This document shows positions 54,615-63,011 of a stretch of 64,000 nt of DNA, one piece after another; position 1 is the stretch's first letter, and each line of letters begins with the position of its first letter. The notes under the pieces were generated by a model. It made no database searches. It saw only the letters and a program-made list of their open reading frames with translations, and had not been told where the DNA came from. Position numbers and translations under genes: made by a program. Source of the stretch: Variovorax terrae (lineage in GTDB: Bacteria > Pseudomonadota > Gammaproteobacteria > Burkholderiales > Burkholderiaceae_C); the NCBI RefSeq assembly GCF_022809125.1, contig NZ_JALGBI010000003.1, forward strand, positions 682,001 through 746,000, read 5' to 3'.

Positions 54615-54931
54615 GTGGCGGCTGGGGTGGGTAGTTGGGGTTGATGTGGGTCATGGCGCCGCTGCACATCACGGCCGTTGCCGGTCGCATTTGATACTTG
54701 TAGCCACGCGCGGCATCATTCATTGTGAGCAAGGGCAAACAGTCACTTTCGGCCAGAAGCTGACCGAGGTACTAGGAATGCGGCAAACGGACATTTACAT
54801 TGACACGTTTTGCCGGTTCACTTGAATGTGCGGACTTCGACTCGCACAAGCGCGTCTCAGACGGGCCAAAAGAGCGGCCTCCGAACACAGCGCCAGCTAG
54901 ACTGCATCATTGACGCAAGACGTTTGGGTCA
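54615..54931. other. Non-coding boundary between LysR gene and low-GC ATPase gene
   Basis: About 320 bases with GC falling from high to near average. I see no convincing gene; a 75-codon open frame here has no ribosome site or family features. It marks the edge of the lower-GC accessory block. Short GC-rich patches in it (for example CTTTCGGCCAGAAGC and GGACATTTAC) look like degraded intergenic material, which I cannot assign. Confidence 0.5.
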
Positions 54932-54981
54932 TTGTCGAGTGCTGTATAAAAACACATAATTATTCGTCTTGAGGACGAATA
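54932..54981 (+). promoter_or_regulatory. Promoter and overlapping inverted repeat of the ATPase-nuclease gene
   Basis: TTGTCG (54932-54937), 17-base spacer, CATAAT (54955-54960): a good sigma-70 match. Immediately after the -10 box is a perfect inverted repeat TATTCGTC-TTGAG-GACGAATA (54961-54981), which would cover the transcription start and could be an operator or a 5' hairpin. A GGAGAGG ribosome site precedes the ATG at 55007. Confidence 0.6.
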
Positions 54982-55006
54982 TCAATCGCATGGAGAGGCG
55001 CCACCT

Positions 55007-57052
55007 ATGAGCATGAACACGTTCCTTGCTGGACGACTGAGAAACACTCCCCTTCCGCGAACCCACGGCTTGATGCCCCTGTTCGAGGCTGTGGTCAACT
55101 CGATTCAGGCGGTTGCATCAACTATGTCGTCAGTTGATGACGGCGAGATCGTTATAGAGATCGAGCGTTCTTCGCAACAAACGCTCCAGCTTGAAGGGGT
55201 TGGTCGGCGCGGCGCCCCACCGCAGGAGGCAATTGTTGGCTTTCGAGTGCGCGACAACGGTTGCGGCTTTGACGATTCAAACCTGCAATCATTCGAGACA
55301 CTCGACTCCGATTTCAAAGCATTAGAAGGCTGTCGTGGTGTTGGTCGCCTTCTATGGCTCAAGGCCTTCGACTCTGTCGAGATCGACAGCAACTTCATAG
55401 GCCCAGACAGCAGACTTCTTAAACGCAGCTTTACCTTCACTGCGTCCAAGGGTGTTGACGGCCTGACGGTTTCACCGTCGACTTCAACGACGAGGCAGAC
55501 AGAAGTTCACCTGCGTGGTTTCAAGAAGGAATACCGAGAGCGAGCACCGAAAACCGGCAGAACGATCGCCAACGCACTGTTTGAGCACTGTCTTTGGTAC
55601 TTCGTGCGCGATGGTGGCGCCCCTAAGATCAAGGTGGTGGACCACGACGAGGCCATTGTTTTAGATGACGTTTACGAGGAATGCATGCACTCGTCTGCCC
55701 AGCGTCAGTCACTAACAATCAAGGGCAAGCCATTTGAACTCACGCATCTGAAGCTCAAGGCCTCAACACCAAGAGAACCATTTGTCGCATGGTGTGCGGC
55801 CGGTCGGGTCGTAAAGGAGGAGGGCATCACCGGCAAGGTGTCAGGACTTCATGGCCGAATCGTCGATGACGATGGTGATTTTTTGTATGGTTGCTACATG
55901 ACTTCGCCGTTCCTCGATCAACACGTGCGACCTGAGCGCATTGGCTTTGACATTGAGGAAATCAGCGACGATCTCTTTGCCGCTACTGAGCTGAGCTTGA
56001 CCGATATTCGCACTGCGGTTCTGGACTCTTCTAAGGAGTTTCTTGCCATGTACTTGCAAGAGAGTCGTGCTGCTGGGCGTGAGCGCGTTGAGAAATTCGT
56101 ATCTCAACGCGCACCAAGGTACCGCCCCATTCTTGCAAGAATCAGCGAAGAGAAGTTGAGCGTGGATCCCTCAATCTCTGATAGGGATCTTGACCTGTTA
56201 CTGCATAAGCAACTTTCTGAGATTGAAAGCAGCCTTCTTGTTGAGGGCCACTCCATCATGACGGTGGAATCAGACGAGACCACCGAACACTACCGCGCGA
56301 GGCTCAATGACTATCTGTCAAAGGTCGAGGCAGTGAAGATGTCTGACCTCGCTGGCTACGTATTTCACCGGAAAACCATCCTCGACATATTGCAGAAGGC
56401 GATTGAACGCGGAGACGACGGCAAATATGCGCGGGAAGATTTGATTCATGAAATCATCATGCCAATGCGTAAGACTTCGAACGATCTACTCGAAAAGTCA
56501 AACCTTTGGTTGATCGATGAGAGGTTGGCCTTCCACGACTTCCTTGCATCGGACAAGCCATTATCGTCCATGCCCATCGTCCAGACTGATGAAACGAAGG
56601 AACCTGACCTTGTCGCACTTAACGTGTTCGATGAACCTCTACTTGTTGCTGAAGGTCAGCGCCTTCCACTCGCATCGATCATAGTGGTCGAAATCAAAAG
56701 GCCAATGCGGAACGACGCTGCCAGCGGAGAGGATAAAGACCCCATTGAGCAGGCGTTGGGTTACCTTGATCGAATCCGCAATGGACAAACGCAAACAGCC
56801 AGTGGTAGACCGATCCCACGCTCAGACGAGATTCCTGGCTTTTGCTACGTCATTTGTGATATCACTCCTTCGGTCGAAAGACGCTGCAAGTTGGCTCAAT
56901 TAACTGTAACAAGCGACAGACAAGGCTACTTCGGCTACAACCCAAATTTCAGGGCCTACATCGAGGTAACTTCTTTCGACCGCCTTCTCAATGGGGCGAG
57001 AGAACGCAATCGGGCTTTTTTTGACAAGTTGGGGCTACCAACAAACTTGTGA
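55007..57052 (+). CDS. GHKL-type ATPase with C-terminal PD-(D/E)XK-like domain; candidate defence protein
   Basis: 681 residues. The N-terminal Bergerat (HATPase_c_3, MutL/Hsp90/MORC-like) fold is clear: N box LFEAVVNSIQA (E27...N31), G1 VRDNGCGFDD (83-88) and G2 GCRGVGRL (108-114). The middle, ~250-530, is unassigned. The C-terminal part has PDLVALNV (D534) and IIVVEIKRP (E562-x-K564) followed by DPIEQALGYLDRI, a good PD-(D/E)XK nuclease core. Its GC content and codon use are far lower than the neighbours, indicating transfer. It stands alone, with its own promoter, in an accessory region. An ATP-gated nuclease for phage or plasmid defence is the best guess; an alternative is DNA repair. No partner gene is seen. 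Confidence 0.75.
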   Translation: MSMNTFLAGRLRNTPLPRTHGLMPLFEAVVNSIQAVASTMSSVDDGEIVIEIERSSQQTLQLEGVGRRGAPPQEAIVGFRVRDNGCGFDDSNLQSFETLDSDFKALEGCRGVGRLLWLKAFDSVEIDSNFIGPDSRLLKRSFTFTASKGVDGLTVSPSTSTTRQTEVHLRGFKKEYRERAPKTGRTIANALFEHCLWYFVRDGGAPKIKVVDHDEAIVLDDVYEECMHSSAQRQSLTIKGKPFELTHLKLKASTPREPFVAWCAAGRVVKEEGITGKVSGLHGRIVDDDGDFLYGCYMTSPFLDQHVRPERIGFDIEEISDDLFAATELSLTDIRTAVLDSSKEFLAMYLQESRAAGRERVEKFVSQRAPRYRPILARISEEKLSVDPSISDRDLDLLLHKQLSEIESSLLVEGHSIMTVESDETTEHYRARLNDYLSKVEAVKMSDLAGYVFHRKTILDILQKAIERGDDGKYAREDLIHEIIMPMRKTSNDLLEKSNLWLIDERLAFHDFLASDKPLSSMPIVQTDETKEPDLVALNVFDEPLLVAEGQRLPLASIIVVEIKRPMRNDAASGEDKDPIEQALGYLDRIRNGQTQTASGRPIPRSDEIPGFCYVICDITPSVERRCKLAQLTVTSDRQGYFGYNPNFRAYIEVTSFDRLLNGARERNRAFFDKLGLPTNL

Positions 57053-57160
57053 GCGTCTGTCTTTGCCATCGCTGATGTCTGCCTAGGATCGAAAGCCGCT
57101 GCTCCCCACGAGCGACAAGCGCCCCACTGCTTGGCGTCGCCCACCGAAATCTTCACCGAC

Positions 57161-57179
57161 GGGGCGGCTTGCCCGCCCC
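57161..57179. terminator. GC hairpin between the ATPase gene and the thiL remnant
   Basis: Perfect 7-bp stem GGGGCGG-CTTGC-CCGCCCC just beyond the thiL-remnant stop. There is no clear T tract; it may terminate the convergent transcripts weakly. Confidence 0.35.
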
Positions 57180-57558
57180 TCACCCAAAGTGATCAAACGA
57201 CCTGAACGCCCCCTGCACCGGCGCCTCATCCGCATCCACCAGTCGGATACCGGCTTCGGCCTCAATGCAGCCAATGCGCGTGACGCGGGTCTGCGCCTGC
57301 ACCGAAGCAGCCTGCACCGCCGCGCGGGCGGAGGCCGGCGCGGTGCAGGCCTCATCGCCGCCCGACAGCACCAGTTCCAGCCGCTTTTCAGAGGAAAAAG
57401 CGGCCGATGTCCAGGTGGGGTATTTGTTTGATGCTATTAAATTAATAGCAATCGAGGTATCGACGCGAGCGCCCATGCCCGAGGCCTGGAGGATGTGTCC
57501 GAGGTCGCCGAGCAGGCCGTCGCTGATGTCGACCGCGGCCGTGGCTACACCACTTCGC
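57180..57558 (-). pseudogene. Truncated second copy of the thiL 3' end
   Basis: The last ~125 codons of thiL, homologous to 63012-63388 in the intact gene. It shares LIASN, TWTSAAFSSEK, LELVLSGGD, TAPASARAAVQ and ASVQAQTRVTRIGCIEAE. A 9-base deletion removes the YELAF region after GGD, and the 5' side stops at about 57558, where similarity to thiL ends abruptly. It also carries copy 9 of the dispersed repeat. It is in direct orientation with thiL and marks the left edge of the exported-protein island. Confidence 0.85.
57385..57451 (+). repeat. Dispersed AT-rich repeat, copy 9 (in thiL remnant)
   Basis: GCGGCCGATGTCCAGGTGGGG core and the terminal palindrome GATGCTATTAAATTAATAGC. Nearly identical to copy 10 in intact thiL, so the repeat was already in thiL before the 3' end was duplicated. 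Confidence 0.8.
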
Positions 57559-57600
57559 GCTCTTGTTCAGCGTTGTCTTGGCGAGCGATAGAGCCCGCTT

Positions 57601-59310
57601 TCACCATTTGTCATCGCTGTGACGGGTTTGCGGCGCCTTCGGTACATCTGCCGATGCCGCTTCGCCCTGGGGCTGTTGGCGCACCGCATTGCGAGAGGGT
57701 TTGGCCACCGCAGCCGGGGCCGCTGCATCATGGCCTTCGGCTTGCGCTTTGCTGATGGCGGCTGTCTTGAGCGCTGCTTTTTGCCGCAAGGTGATGGCTC
57801 CGGGGCGAAAGGGCTTGTCGGCCAGAGGGCCCGTGCCCTCTTCCAGGGTTCCGTAGGATGTCTGCGCAGACACGCGGTCGATCCGGATGACGCCCACGGG
57901 CGTTTCGCTGCGCCCCAGCGAGCGGCCGGTCTGCGGGTCCTTGAGTTCTTCGCCCAGATACACAGCCTGCCAGCGTTGCCCCGCCTGCAGGGACTCTCCC
58001 CCCTGGCTCAGCACGACCTGATCTCCCGCCATGGAGACGACGGTCACAGGGAACAGGCCGGTCACGATGGCGCCGCCGATCTGCCCGGAGAACGAGTCCA
58101 TCATCTGCGCGGCCATGTTCCTGCCATCGATCACCCGTGGCATCGTGCTGGGGTCGGCTGATGCCAGTTGGTGATCGAAACTGTCCGACATCACCACCTC
58201 GCCGGTTGCCGCGTTGAGCAGGCGCAGCGTAATGCGCCCGCCGCCCGAGTAGGACACCAATTGCCGGTCGCTCATGCGCAGTTGCCGCACGCTGCGCGGA
58301 TACTCGAATCGCTCAATGGTCGGGATCAGAATCAGATCGGTGGCCAATTGCTGGCCCAGCCGTGCGCTGTCCTGCAGGCGCACATTGCCGCTGTTGATGT
58401 GGTCGATCTCTGCCTGCATGTCGCTGCCGAACTCGCGGTCCAGCACGATGAATCGCTTGGTCTGCGTCAGGATGTCGGAAAGCCGACCGCGCACGGCGCT
58501 TGCCACCTCGGCTGCATTCACGCGGCCATCGCCCACGGCGTAGCTGGCGACTGACGTCTTCGGCATGGCCACCACGATCTTGGGCCGCCCTTGTTCGTCG
58601 GGCGCGCGGTACTGCGCCACGTCCACGCGCACGCGCACCTTCCAGTAGCTGCGCATCTTCTTGTAGCTGGCATCAGACTCGTAGGAGCTGGCTCCGCGCT
58701 TGACGTCGATCTTGGCCTTGTCGTTGCGCGAGGCCGAGCCGCTGTACGAGCCCGAGGACTGGCCGCTGTCCCCGTCGATGCTGACGCTGGTGTTGGCGCG
58801 GGCGTCGACGCTGGCCTTCGCTTCGGAAGAGGCCAAGGCCGAATAGCTGTAACCCCCGTCGCTGGCCCGCACACGGGCGATGGTCTGCTCATCCAGCTTG
58901 TCGATCTCTTCTTGGGACAGAATCTCGAAGCCCGTCACCGTGCCTTGGCTGGCAGCCATCAGTTTCTGCGCAAAGGCCTCGGAGCGGACCGAATTCGCGT
59001 TCTGTCCATCGACCGACACATCCAGTCCCGAGCGCACGCTCTGCAACTGGCTAGCCACACGCACCCCATTCACTTGCGCCACGGCCGACTGCAGGGCGGC
59101 GACCACGGCCAGTTCCTGTGTGCTGCCGATCGCCTCGACCTCGCGGCGCACCTTGGTGACGCCGCCGACATCAGGGGCGCCGCTCTGTGCCTTGTCCTGC
59201 GTCGGCGCGCTGGCCGCGGGCGCGGGGCTCGCGGCCTCTTGTTTCTTGCCGCAGGCCGACAACAGGGCCATCAACAACGCAAGTGCGCAGATTCCAATTC
59301 TTTGCATCAC
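57601..59310 (-). CDS. CsgG/FlgT-like outer-membrane lipoprotein
   Basis: 569 residues, last gene of a four-gene operon. The signal peptide ends in a lipobox LLSAC with lipidation at Cys20. Layout resembles FlgT: an N-terminal helix-strand domain (~55-235: STQELAVVAALQSAVAQVNGV), interrupted by a Ser/Gly-rich insert (~155-215); a middle TolB/CsgG-like domain (~245-385: RFIVLDREFGSDMQAEI, ATDLILIPTIERFEY, GGRITLRLLNAATGEVV); and a C-terminal barrel-like domain (~415-505: DPQTGRSLGRSETPVGVIRIDRV). CsgG forms an outer-membrane export pore; FlgT is a flagellar H-ring protein. The role here is unknown. Confidence 0.75.
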   Translation of the reverse strand: MMQRIGICALALLMALLSACGKKQEAASPAPAASAPTQDKAQSGAPDVGGVTKVRREVEAIGSTQELAVVAALQSAVAQVNGVRVASQLQSVRSGLDVSVDGQNANSVRSEAFAQKLMAASQGTVTGFEILSQEEIDKLDEQTIARVRASDGGYSYSALASSEAKASVDARANTSVSIDGDSGQSSGSYSGSASRNDKAKIDVKRGASSYESDASYKKMRSYWKVRVRVDVAQYRAPDEQGRPKIVVAMPKTSVASYAVGDGRVNAAEVASAVRGRLSDILTQTKRFIVLDREFGSDMQAEIDHINSGNVRLQDSARLGQQLATDLILIPTIERFEYPRSVRQLRMSDRQLVSYSGGGRITLRLLNAATGEVVMSDSFDHQLASADPSTMPRVIDGRNMAAQMMDSFSGQIGGAIVTGLFPVTVVSMAGDQVVLSQGGESLQAGQRWQAVYLGEELKDPQTGRSLGRSETPVGVIRIDRVSAQTSYGTLEEGTGPLADKPFRPGAITLRQKAALKTAAISKAQAEGHDAAAPAAVAKPSRNAVRQQPQGEAASADVPKAPQTRHSDDKW

Positions 59311-59341
59311 GGACTCCCTCGGTCGGTTGCGGCTCTGAAGA

Positions 59342-59974
59342 TCAGAGGAGGCTGGTGGCTTCCCTCGGGATGTCCACGCCGTTGTTTTTGGCGAAATCGA
59401 TGGCGCGCCTGAGCACGCTCGTCAGATTGGAGACGCTGCCGGGCAGATTCTTGACGATGTAGGCACCAGACTCGAGCTTGCCCAATTGCATCGGCGACAC
59501 GCTGGACAGCCCGGAGGAGAAGCCTTGGGCGTCCTTGCCCAAGTCCATGTACTTCTTCACGCCCGTGGCCAGCGAGAGAAGGCCCTGGGCGTACCTGGTC
59601 TTGGCCTCCGCGTCCTTTAGCGTGGCGCCGGACTTGAGCGCCTCCGACTGGGCGGCGGCGTTGGCGCTGATAGCCTTGTCCTGCGCTTCAATGTCCTTGG
59701 CCGACAGGGAGTCCGATGTTGCTGCTGCGTCCACCGCTTGGGCGTTGATGCCCAGGGCCGCTGCCATGTGGCCATTGGCCGTCTGGATGTCCTTGCCGGC
59801 CGCCATATAGGTGCGCACCAACTGGTCCTGCTGCGCGCCCATGTCGGCGCCGGCGTTGCCTCCGGATGATTTGTTACCCGTGAGATTGCCCAGCATATTC
59901 CCGAATTGGGCAAAACTCAGGGTCGGCGATGCCAAGGCCATGGCCGTGAGAGCAACGGCAAACGTCTTTTTCAT
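59342..59974 (-). CDS. Exported helical protein of unknown function
   Basis: 210 residues with a signal peptide (MKKTFAVALTAMALASPTLSFAQ). The mature protein is Ala-rich and helical, with a Gly/Asn linker (NLTGNKSSGGNAGADMG), then long helices (QQDQLVRTYMAAGKDIQTANGHMAAALG...). No family recognised. It lies between the two FlgT/CsgG-like genes, 31 bases before the lipoprotein gene, so it is likely to work with them as a periplasmic or pilotin-like partner. Confidence 0.65.
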   Translation of the reverse strand: MKKTFAVALTAMALASPTLSFAQFGNMLGNLTGNKSSGGNAGADMGAQQDQLVRTYMAAGKDIQTANGHMAAALGINAQAVDAAATSDSLSAKDIEAQDKAISANAAAQSEALKSGATLKDAEAKTRYAQGLLSLATGVKKYMDLGKDAQGFSSGLSSVSPMQLGKLESGAYIVKNLPGSVSNLTSVLRRAIDFAKNNGVDIPREATSLL

Positions 59975-60056
59975 GATGAAACCTTTCTTGCAGTGGTTGA
60001 GGTTGGGAAACAGGTGCTTCTCTCGATGCGAGGCGGGAACGCCGAGACGACGCGTT

Positions 60057-61229
60057 TCAGCGCACGCCCATCGTGGTCATGCGGCTGGACAACTCCTGGG
60101 CGGCGTTGCTGGCGGCAGATTTGAGGGCATTGCCACGCGCCTCGTCCTCGCTGGGGCCGACGCCGGCATAGGAAACCGGGCCTACCGCCACGCGGGTGCG
60201 CGGGATGGATTTGGTGACATCCAGGACCTTGGCATTGACCGTGACCGACACGCGCATCAGGCCGGTTTGCGGGTCCTTGGCTGCAAGACCCACGTCCAGA
60301 GTGCCCAGGGCGATGTAGGGGATCTGCGCGTCTTTCATGCCAGCGGCGATGGCGCGCAGCGTCTTCGGCTGCAGGTCGTTGCCCGACTTGTAGTCGTTTT
60401 CGATGTCCGCCACCTTGAAGGCCTGGGACTCGACCATGGCACCCTCGATCACGTCGTAGCCGGCTTGCGAGAACTGTGCAACGAACACCTGGTTCAGATT
60501 GGCGCTCGGCAGCAGGCGCCAGGTGGAGTCACTGGCCCGGCTCACGGTGCTGCCGCCGGTCTCGGAGGTCACGGTGGATTTGACGGAAACATCCGTGCTG
60601 CGATCCACCGTCCTGGACGCGGAGCCGTAGGTGTTGACCTGCGAACGCTTGACCGACTCGCCTTCGCTGGTTTTTTCCGCCACGGCGTTCCGGTCCTGCC
60701 GCGCGGCGGAGGATTGCGCCGAACTGTCTTGCCGCTTGAAGACGCGGTCGTCGTAGCTCTTGGTTGAATCCACCTGCCGCGACACGAACACGAAGCTCAG
60801 CGCCGACTTTTCGCTTTCAGCCGTGCGGGCGACAGCGGAACTGGCCTGTACCGCGTTGCGCAGGTTGGCCACATTCAGCGAAATGCGGACCACCACGCTG
60901 TATTCGAATTCCTTGGGGTTGTCGGTTTCCGCGATCACCGTGGTGTCCAGGATGTAGCGCCCCGGCTCTTCCAGAATCTTGCCGCGGATCGCATTGAAAT
61001 TGGCTGACTCGGATTGCCCGGCTTCGGCGTAATAGGCCTCCACCGCTTTCAGCGCGGCCTCCTGCCGCGCCTTCTGCTTGACGGCACCCGATGCTTCCTT
61101 GCGGTCGAAGGCGCCGATGGATTCCTTGTAGTTCGCGGTGTACTGGCCGCGCGCCTGCTGGATCTGCGCGCCCGCCTGCAGGGCGAAGGCGGCCATCAGG
61201 ACGGCGATGAGGTGTTTGATTACTTGCAT
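60057..61229 (-). CDS. Exported protein with FlgT N-terminal-like features
   Basis: 390 residues from MQVIKHLIAVLMAAFALQAGAQ (signal peptide), start overlapping the upstream gene by 10 bases. The region ~30-125 (KQKARQEAALKAVEAYYAEAGQSESANFNAIRGKILEEPGRYI...EYSVVVRISLNVANLRNAV) resembles FlgT-N/LPP20-type domains. A Ser/Arg-rich charged middle is followed by a second strand-rich domain (YDVIEGAMVESQAFKVADIE; IPYIALGTLDVGLAAKDPQTGLMRVSVTVNAKVLDV) with TolB-like strand patterning. Role unknown. Confidence 0.65.
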   Translation of the reverse strand: MQVIKHLIAVLMAAFALQAGAQIQQARGQYTANYKESIGAFDRKEASGAVKQKARQEAALKAVEAYYAEAGQSESANFNAIRGKILEEPGRYILDTTVIAETDNPKEFEYSVVVRISLNVANLRNAVQASSAVARTAESEKSALSFVFVSRQVDSTKSYDDRVFKRQDSSAQSSAARQDRNAVAEKTSEGESVKRSQVNTYGSASRTVDRSTDVSVKSTVTSETGGSTVSRASDSTWRLLPSANLNQVFVAQFSQAGYDVIEGAMVESQAFKVADIENDYKSGNDLQPKTLRAIAAGMKDAQIPYIALGTLDVGLAAKDPQTGLMRVSVTVNAKVLDVTKSIPRTRVAVGPVSYAGVGPSEDEARGNALKSAASNAAQELSSRMTTMGVR

Positions 61230-62419
61230 AGCTTCATCAACTCCTTGGTCTGTGAGATTTGCTGTTCGATGTCCTTTGCGGCGGCGGCGCTCTTGAGCCA
61301 CTTCTCATCGCCCGTGCCGCCTATCACCTGGGCCAGCTTCACGAACAAGCGGTTGACCGCGTCGTAGAAATGCTCAAAATCGTTCACACCGCCTTGGCTG
61401 GCGGGGATCACACGGGTCTCGCCGTTCTTCAAGGCTGTGTTCAGGTACGCCTTGCGGCTCAGCGGCTCTTCAATGCGCAGTTGTGCATACGCGCCATAGA
61501 CAAAACTGGTCGCTCCACCGGGGACTTCGCTGAACTTGATTTTTTTGAAACCAGAGAGCTCCGTGCTGATTTCATAGTCGGGTTTGGGCAGCTTCAGTTC
61601 CCACACCGTTCCGTCCGAAATACGCATCGACATCACATTTCCGATGGCGTAGCCCTTGGCGTACGGCACGATGGGCACCCCGGCCCGTGTCGAGATGGCC
61701 TCGCTCACCAGATCGGCCGCCCAGGTTTCCGCCGCGCCGGGCTCCGACTTGATGTGGGCTGGCAAGGCCTCCAGCGCCTCCGGTTGGATCTGCACGGACG
61801 TGACCTGCAGGTACCGTGGCACCTGCGCCGGAATTTCCGCCCGGGCCACGTTGTTGACGAAGCGCGCGAGCAGGCCCGGCTTGTCGTTCGCGCCCTCGAA
61901 GACCAGCCGCACCCGCTCCTGAATCTCGTCGGGGCCGGGGTAGTGGTCCAGCGAGTCGACGTAGGCGAAGCTGATGGGGTAGGCGCGCACCACGGTCATC
62001 GATTTGAAATCGAAGAACATGGTCTGCCCCCGGATGAGCACCATGAGCTTGTGCAGAGGGCCGAACTGATCGACGGACACCGTTTCCGAGCCGATGACCA
62101 GTGCGACCGCCAGCGCCTGGGTTCGCCCCTTGAGTTCGTCGATCTGGGAAACGATCCGCAAATGGGAGGGAGGGGTGGCTGCCAAGGTGCGCAGCAATTG
62201 CGACTGAATCGGCGTTCCTGCGTCCTGCAGCGCTTTTTCGTAGCGCCGCGACTCAGGGAAGCGCTTATCCAGCACCTGCTCGTCGCCCGATCCGGCGTAC
62301 GCCAGCCCGGCCAGCGCGACGTCCACCATCTGTTGTGCGAAGGCCGTTGGATGGGACGCTAGCCAGAAAAAGAGCAGACCTGTCCAAAGCCTGCCGAATC
62401 TGGACGACAAACACTTCAT
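61220..62419 (-). CDS. Exported protein of unknown function, first gene of the FlgT/CsgG-like operon
   Basis: 399 residues from MKCLSSRFGRLWTGLLFFWLASHPTAFA (signal peptide). No family recognised. It is a mixed alpha/beta protein with a central region QMVDVALAGLAYAGSGDEQVLDKRFPES and a C-terminal helix ending in Lys-rich sequence. Its stop overlaps the next gene by 10 bases. It is divergent from the XRE-type regulator gene, with an operator-like region between. Confidence 0.65.
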   Translation of the reverse strand: MKCLSSRFGRLWTGLLFFWLASHPTAFAQQMVDVALAGLAYAGSGDEQVLDKRFPESRRYEKALQDAGTPIQSQLLRTLAATPPSHLRIVSQIDELKGRTQALAVALVIGSETVSVDQFGPLHKLMVLIRGQTMFFDFKSMTVVRAYPISFAYVDSLDHYPGPDEIQERVRLVFEGANDKPGLLARFVNNVARAEIPAQVPRYLQVTSVQIQPEALEALPAHIKSEPGAAETWAADLVSEAISTRAGVPIVPYAKGYAIGNVMSMRISDGTVWELKLPKPDYEISTELSGFKKIKFSEVPGGATSFVYGAYAQLRIEEPLSRKAYLNTALKNGETRVIPASQGGVNDFEHFYDAVNRLFVKLAQVIGGTGDEKWLKSAAAAKDIEQQISQTKELMKLCK

Positions 62420-62447
62420 GCCGCTGGCCTCTCCTCGGTGTGTGGTT

Positions 62448-62475
62448 GGTAAATGATTTTTACCTAATTTGTAAA
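62448..62475. promoter_or_regulatory. Operator candidate between the exported-protein operon and the XRE gene
   Basis: Inverted repeat GGTAAA-TGATT-TTTACC (62448-62464), then a further GTAAA half site 7 bases on (62471-62475), in the AT-rich gap between divergent genes. Three GTAAA/TTTAC half sites would suit a phage-repressor-like XRE protein. Confidence 0.6.
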
Positions 62476-62519
62476 ACATTATAACAATCACGACCGAGCT
62501 TGAACCTAGCGTTCCATGC

Positions 62520-62975
62520 ATGGCAAAAGGAACCCACGCGGATGAGGCTCAGGCGTTTTCCTCCCGGCTGAAGCAGGCACTGGAGGATGCGGGGGTGCGG
62601 CCGTCGCCGGCCGTGGTGGCCAGCGAATTCAACCTGCGGTACTGGGGCAAAAGCATCACGGCGCACACTGCACGAGCATGGCTGGCCGGTGTGGCGATCC
62701 CCATGCAGGACAAGATCCGCACGCTCAGCGAATGGCTGCATGTGAATCCCGACGAACTGCGGTTCGGTCCTCGAACCGGGGTGTTGCTGGCTCGTGAACA
62801 GGAGCCGGGGGCTGAACGGCTGAGCCTGCAGGACCGCGAAATGCTGGCGCAATACCTTGCGCTGCCTCCGATGCATCGCAAGACGGTGCAGGAAGTCGTG
62901 GCGGCCTTGGCCGTCGCCGCGCGGGCGGCCGCCTCGGGGCCGCCGCTCTCACGAAAAGCGAAGGGCGAACGGTGA
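62520..62975 (+). CDS. XRE/phage-repressor-like helix-turn-helix regulator
   Basis: 151 residues. A CI/Cro-like helix-turn-helix is seen at about 14-62 (SSRLKQALEDAGVRPSPAVVASEFNLRYWGKSITAHTARAWLAGVAIPMQDKIRTLSEWLHVNPDELRFG). The C-terminal part is helical and Ala-rich. It is divergent from the exported-protein operon and converges on thiL, 36 bases before its stop. It probably represses the operon, which is unusual for envelope genes and suggests phage or mobile-element ancestry. Confidence 0.75.
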   Translation: MAKGTHADEAQAFSSRLKQALEDAGVRPSPAVVASEFNLRYWGKSITAHTARAWLAGVAIPMQDKIRTLSEWLHVNPDELRFGPRTGVLLAREQEPGAERLSLQDREMLAQYLALPPMHRKTVQEVVAALAVAARAAASGPPLSRKAKGER

Positions 62976-63011
62976 CTGGCCGTCGAGATGCGTGCTAAGC
63001 GCCGCTTGAGA

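Noticed and set aside
54598..54825. 75-codon open frame after the LysR gene
   Set aside because: Starts inside the LysR gene, no ribosome site, composition not protein-like; better read as non-coding boundary.
57180..57590. Functional second thiL
   Set aside because: Only the last third of the gene is present, lacking the N-terminal ATP and substrate motifs, with a deletion in the conserved GGDDYEL region.
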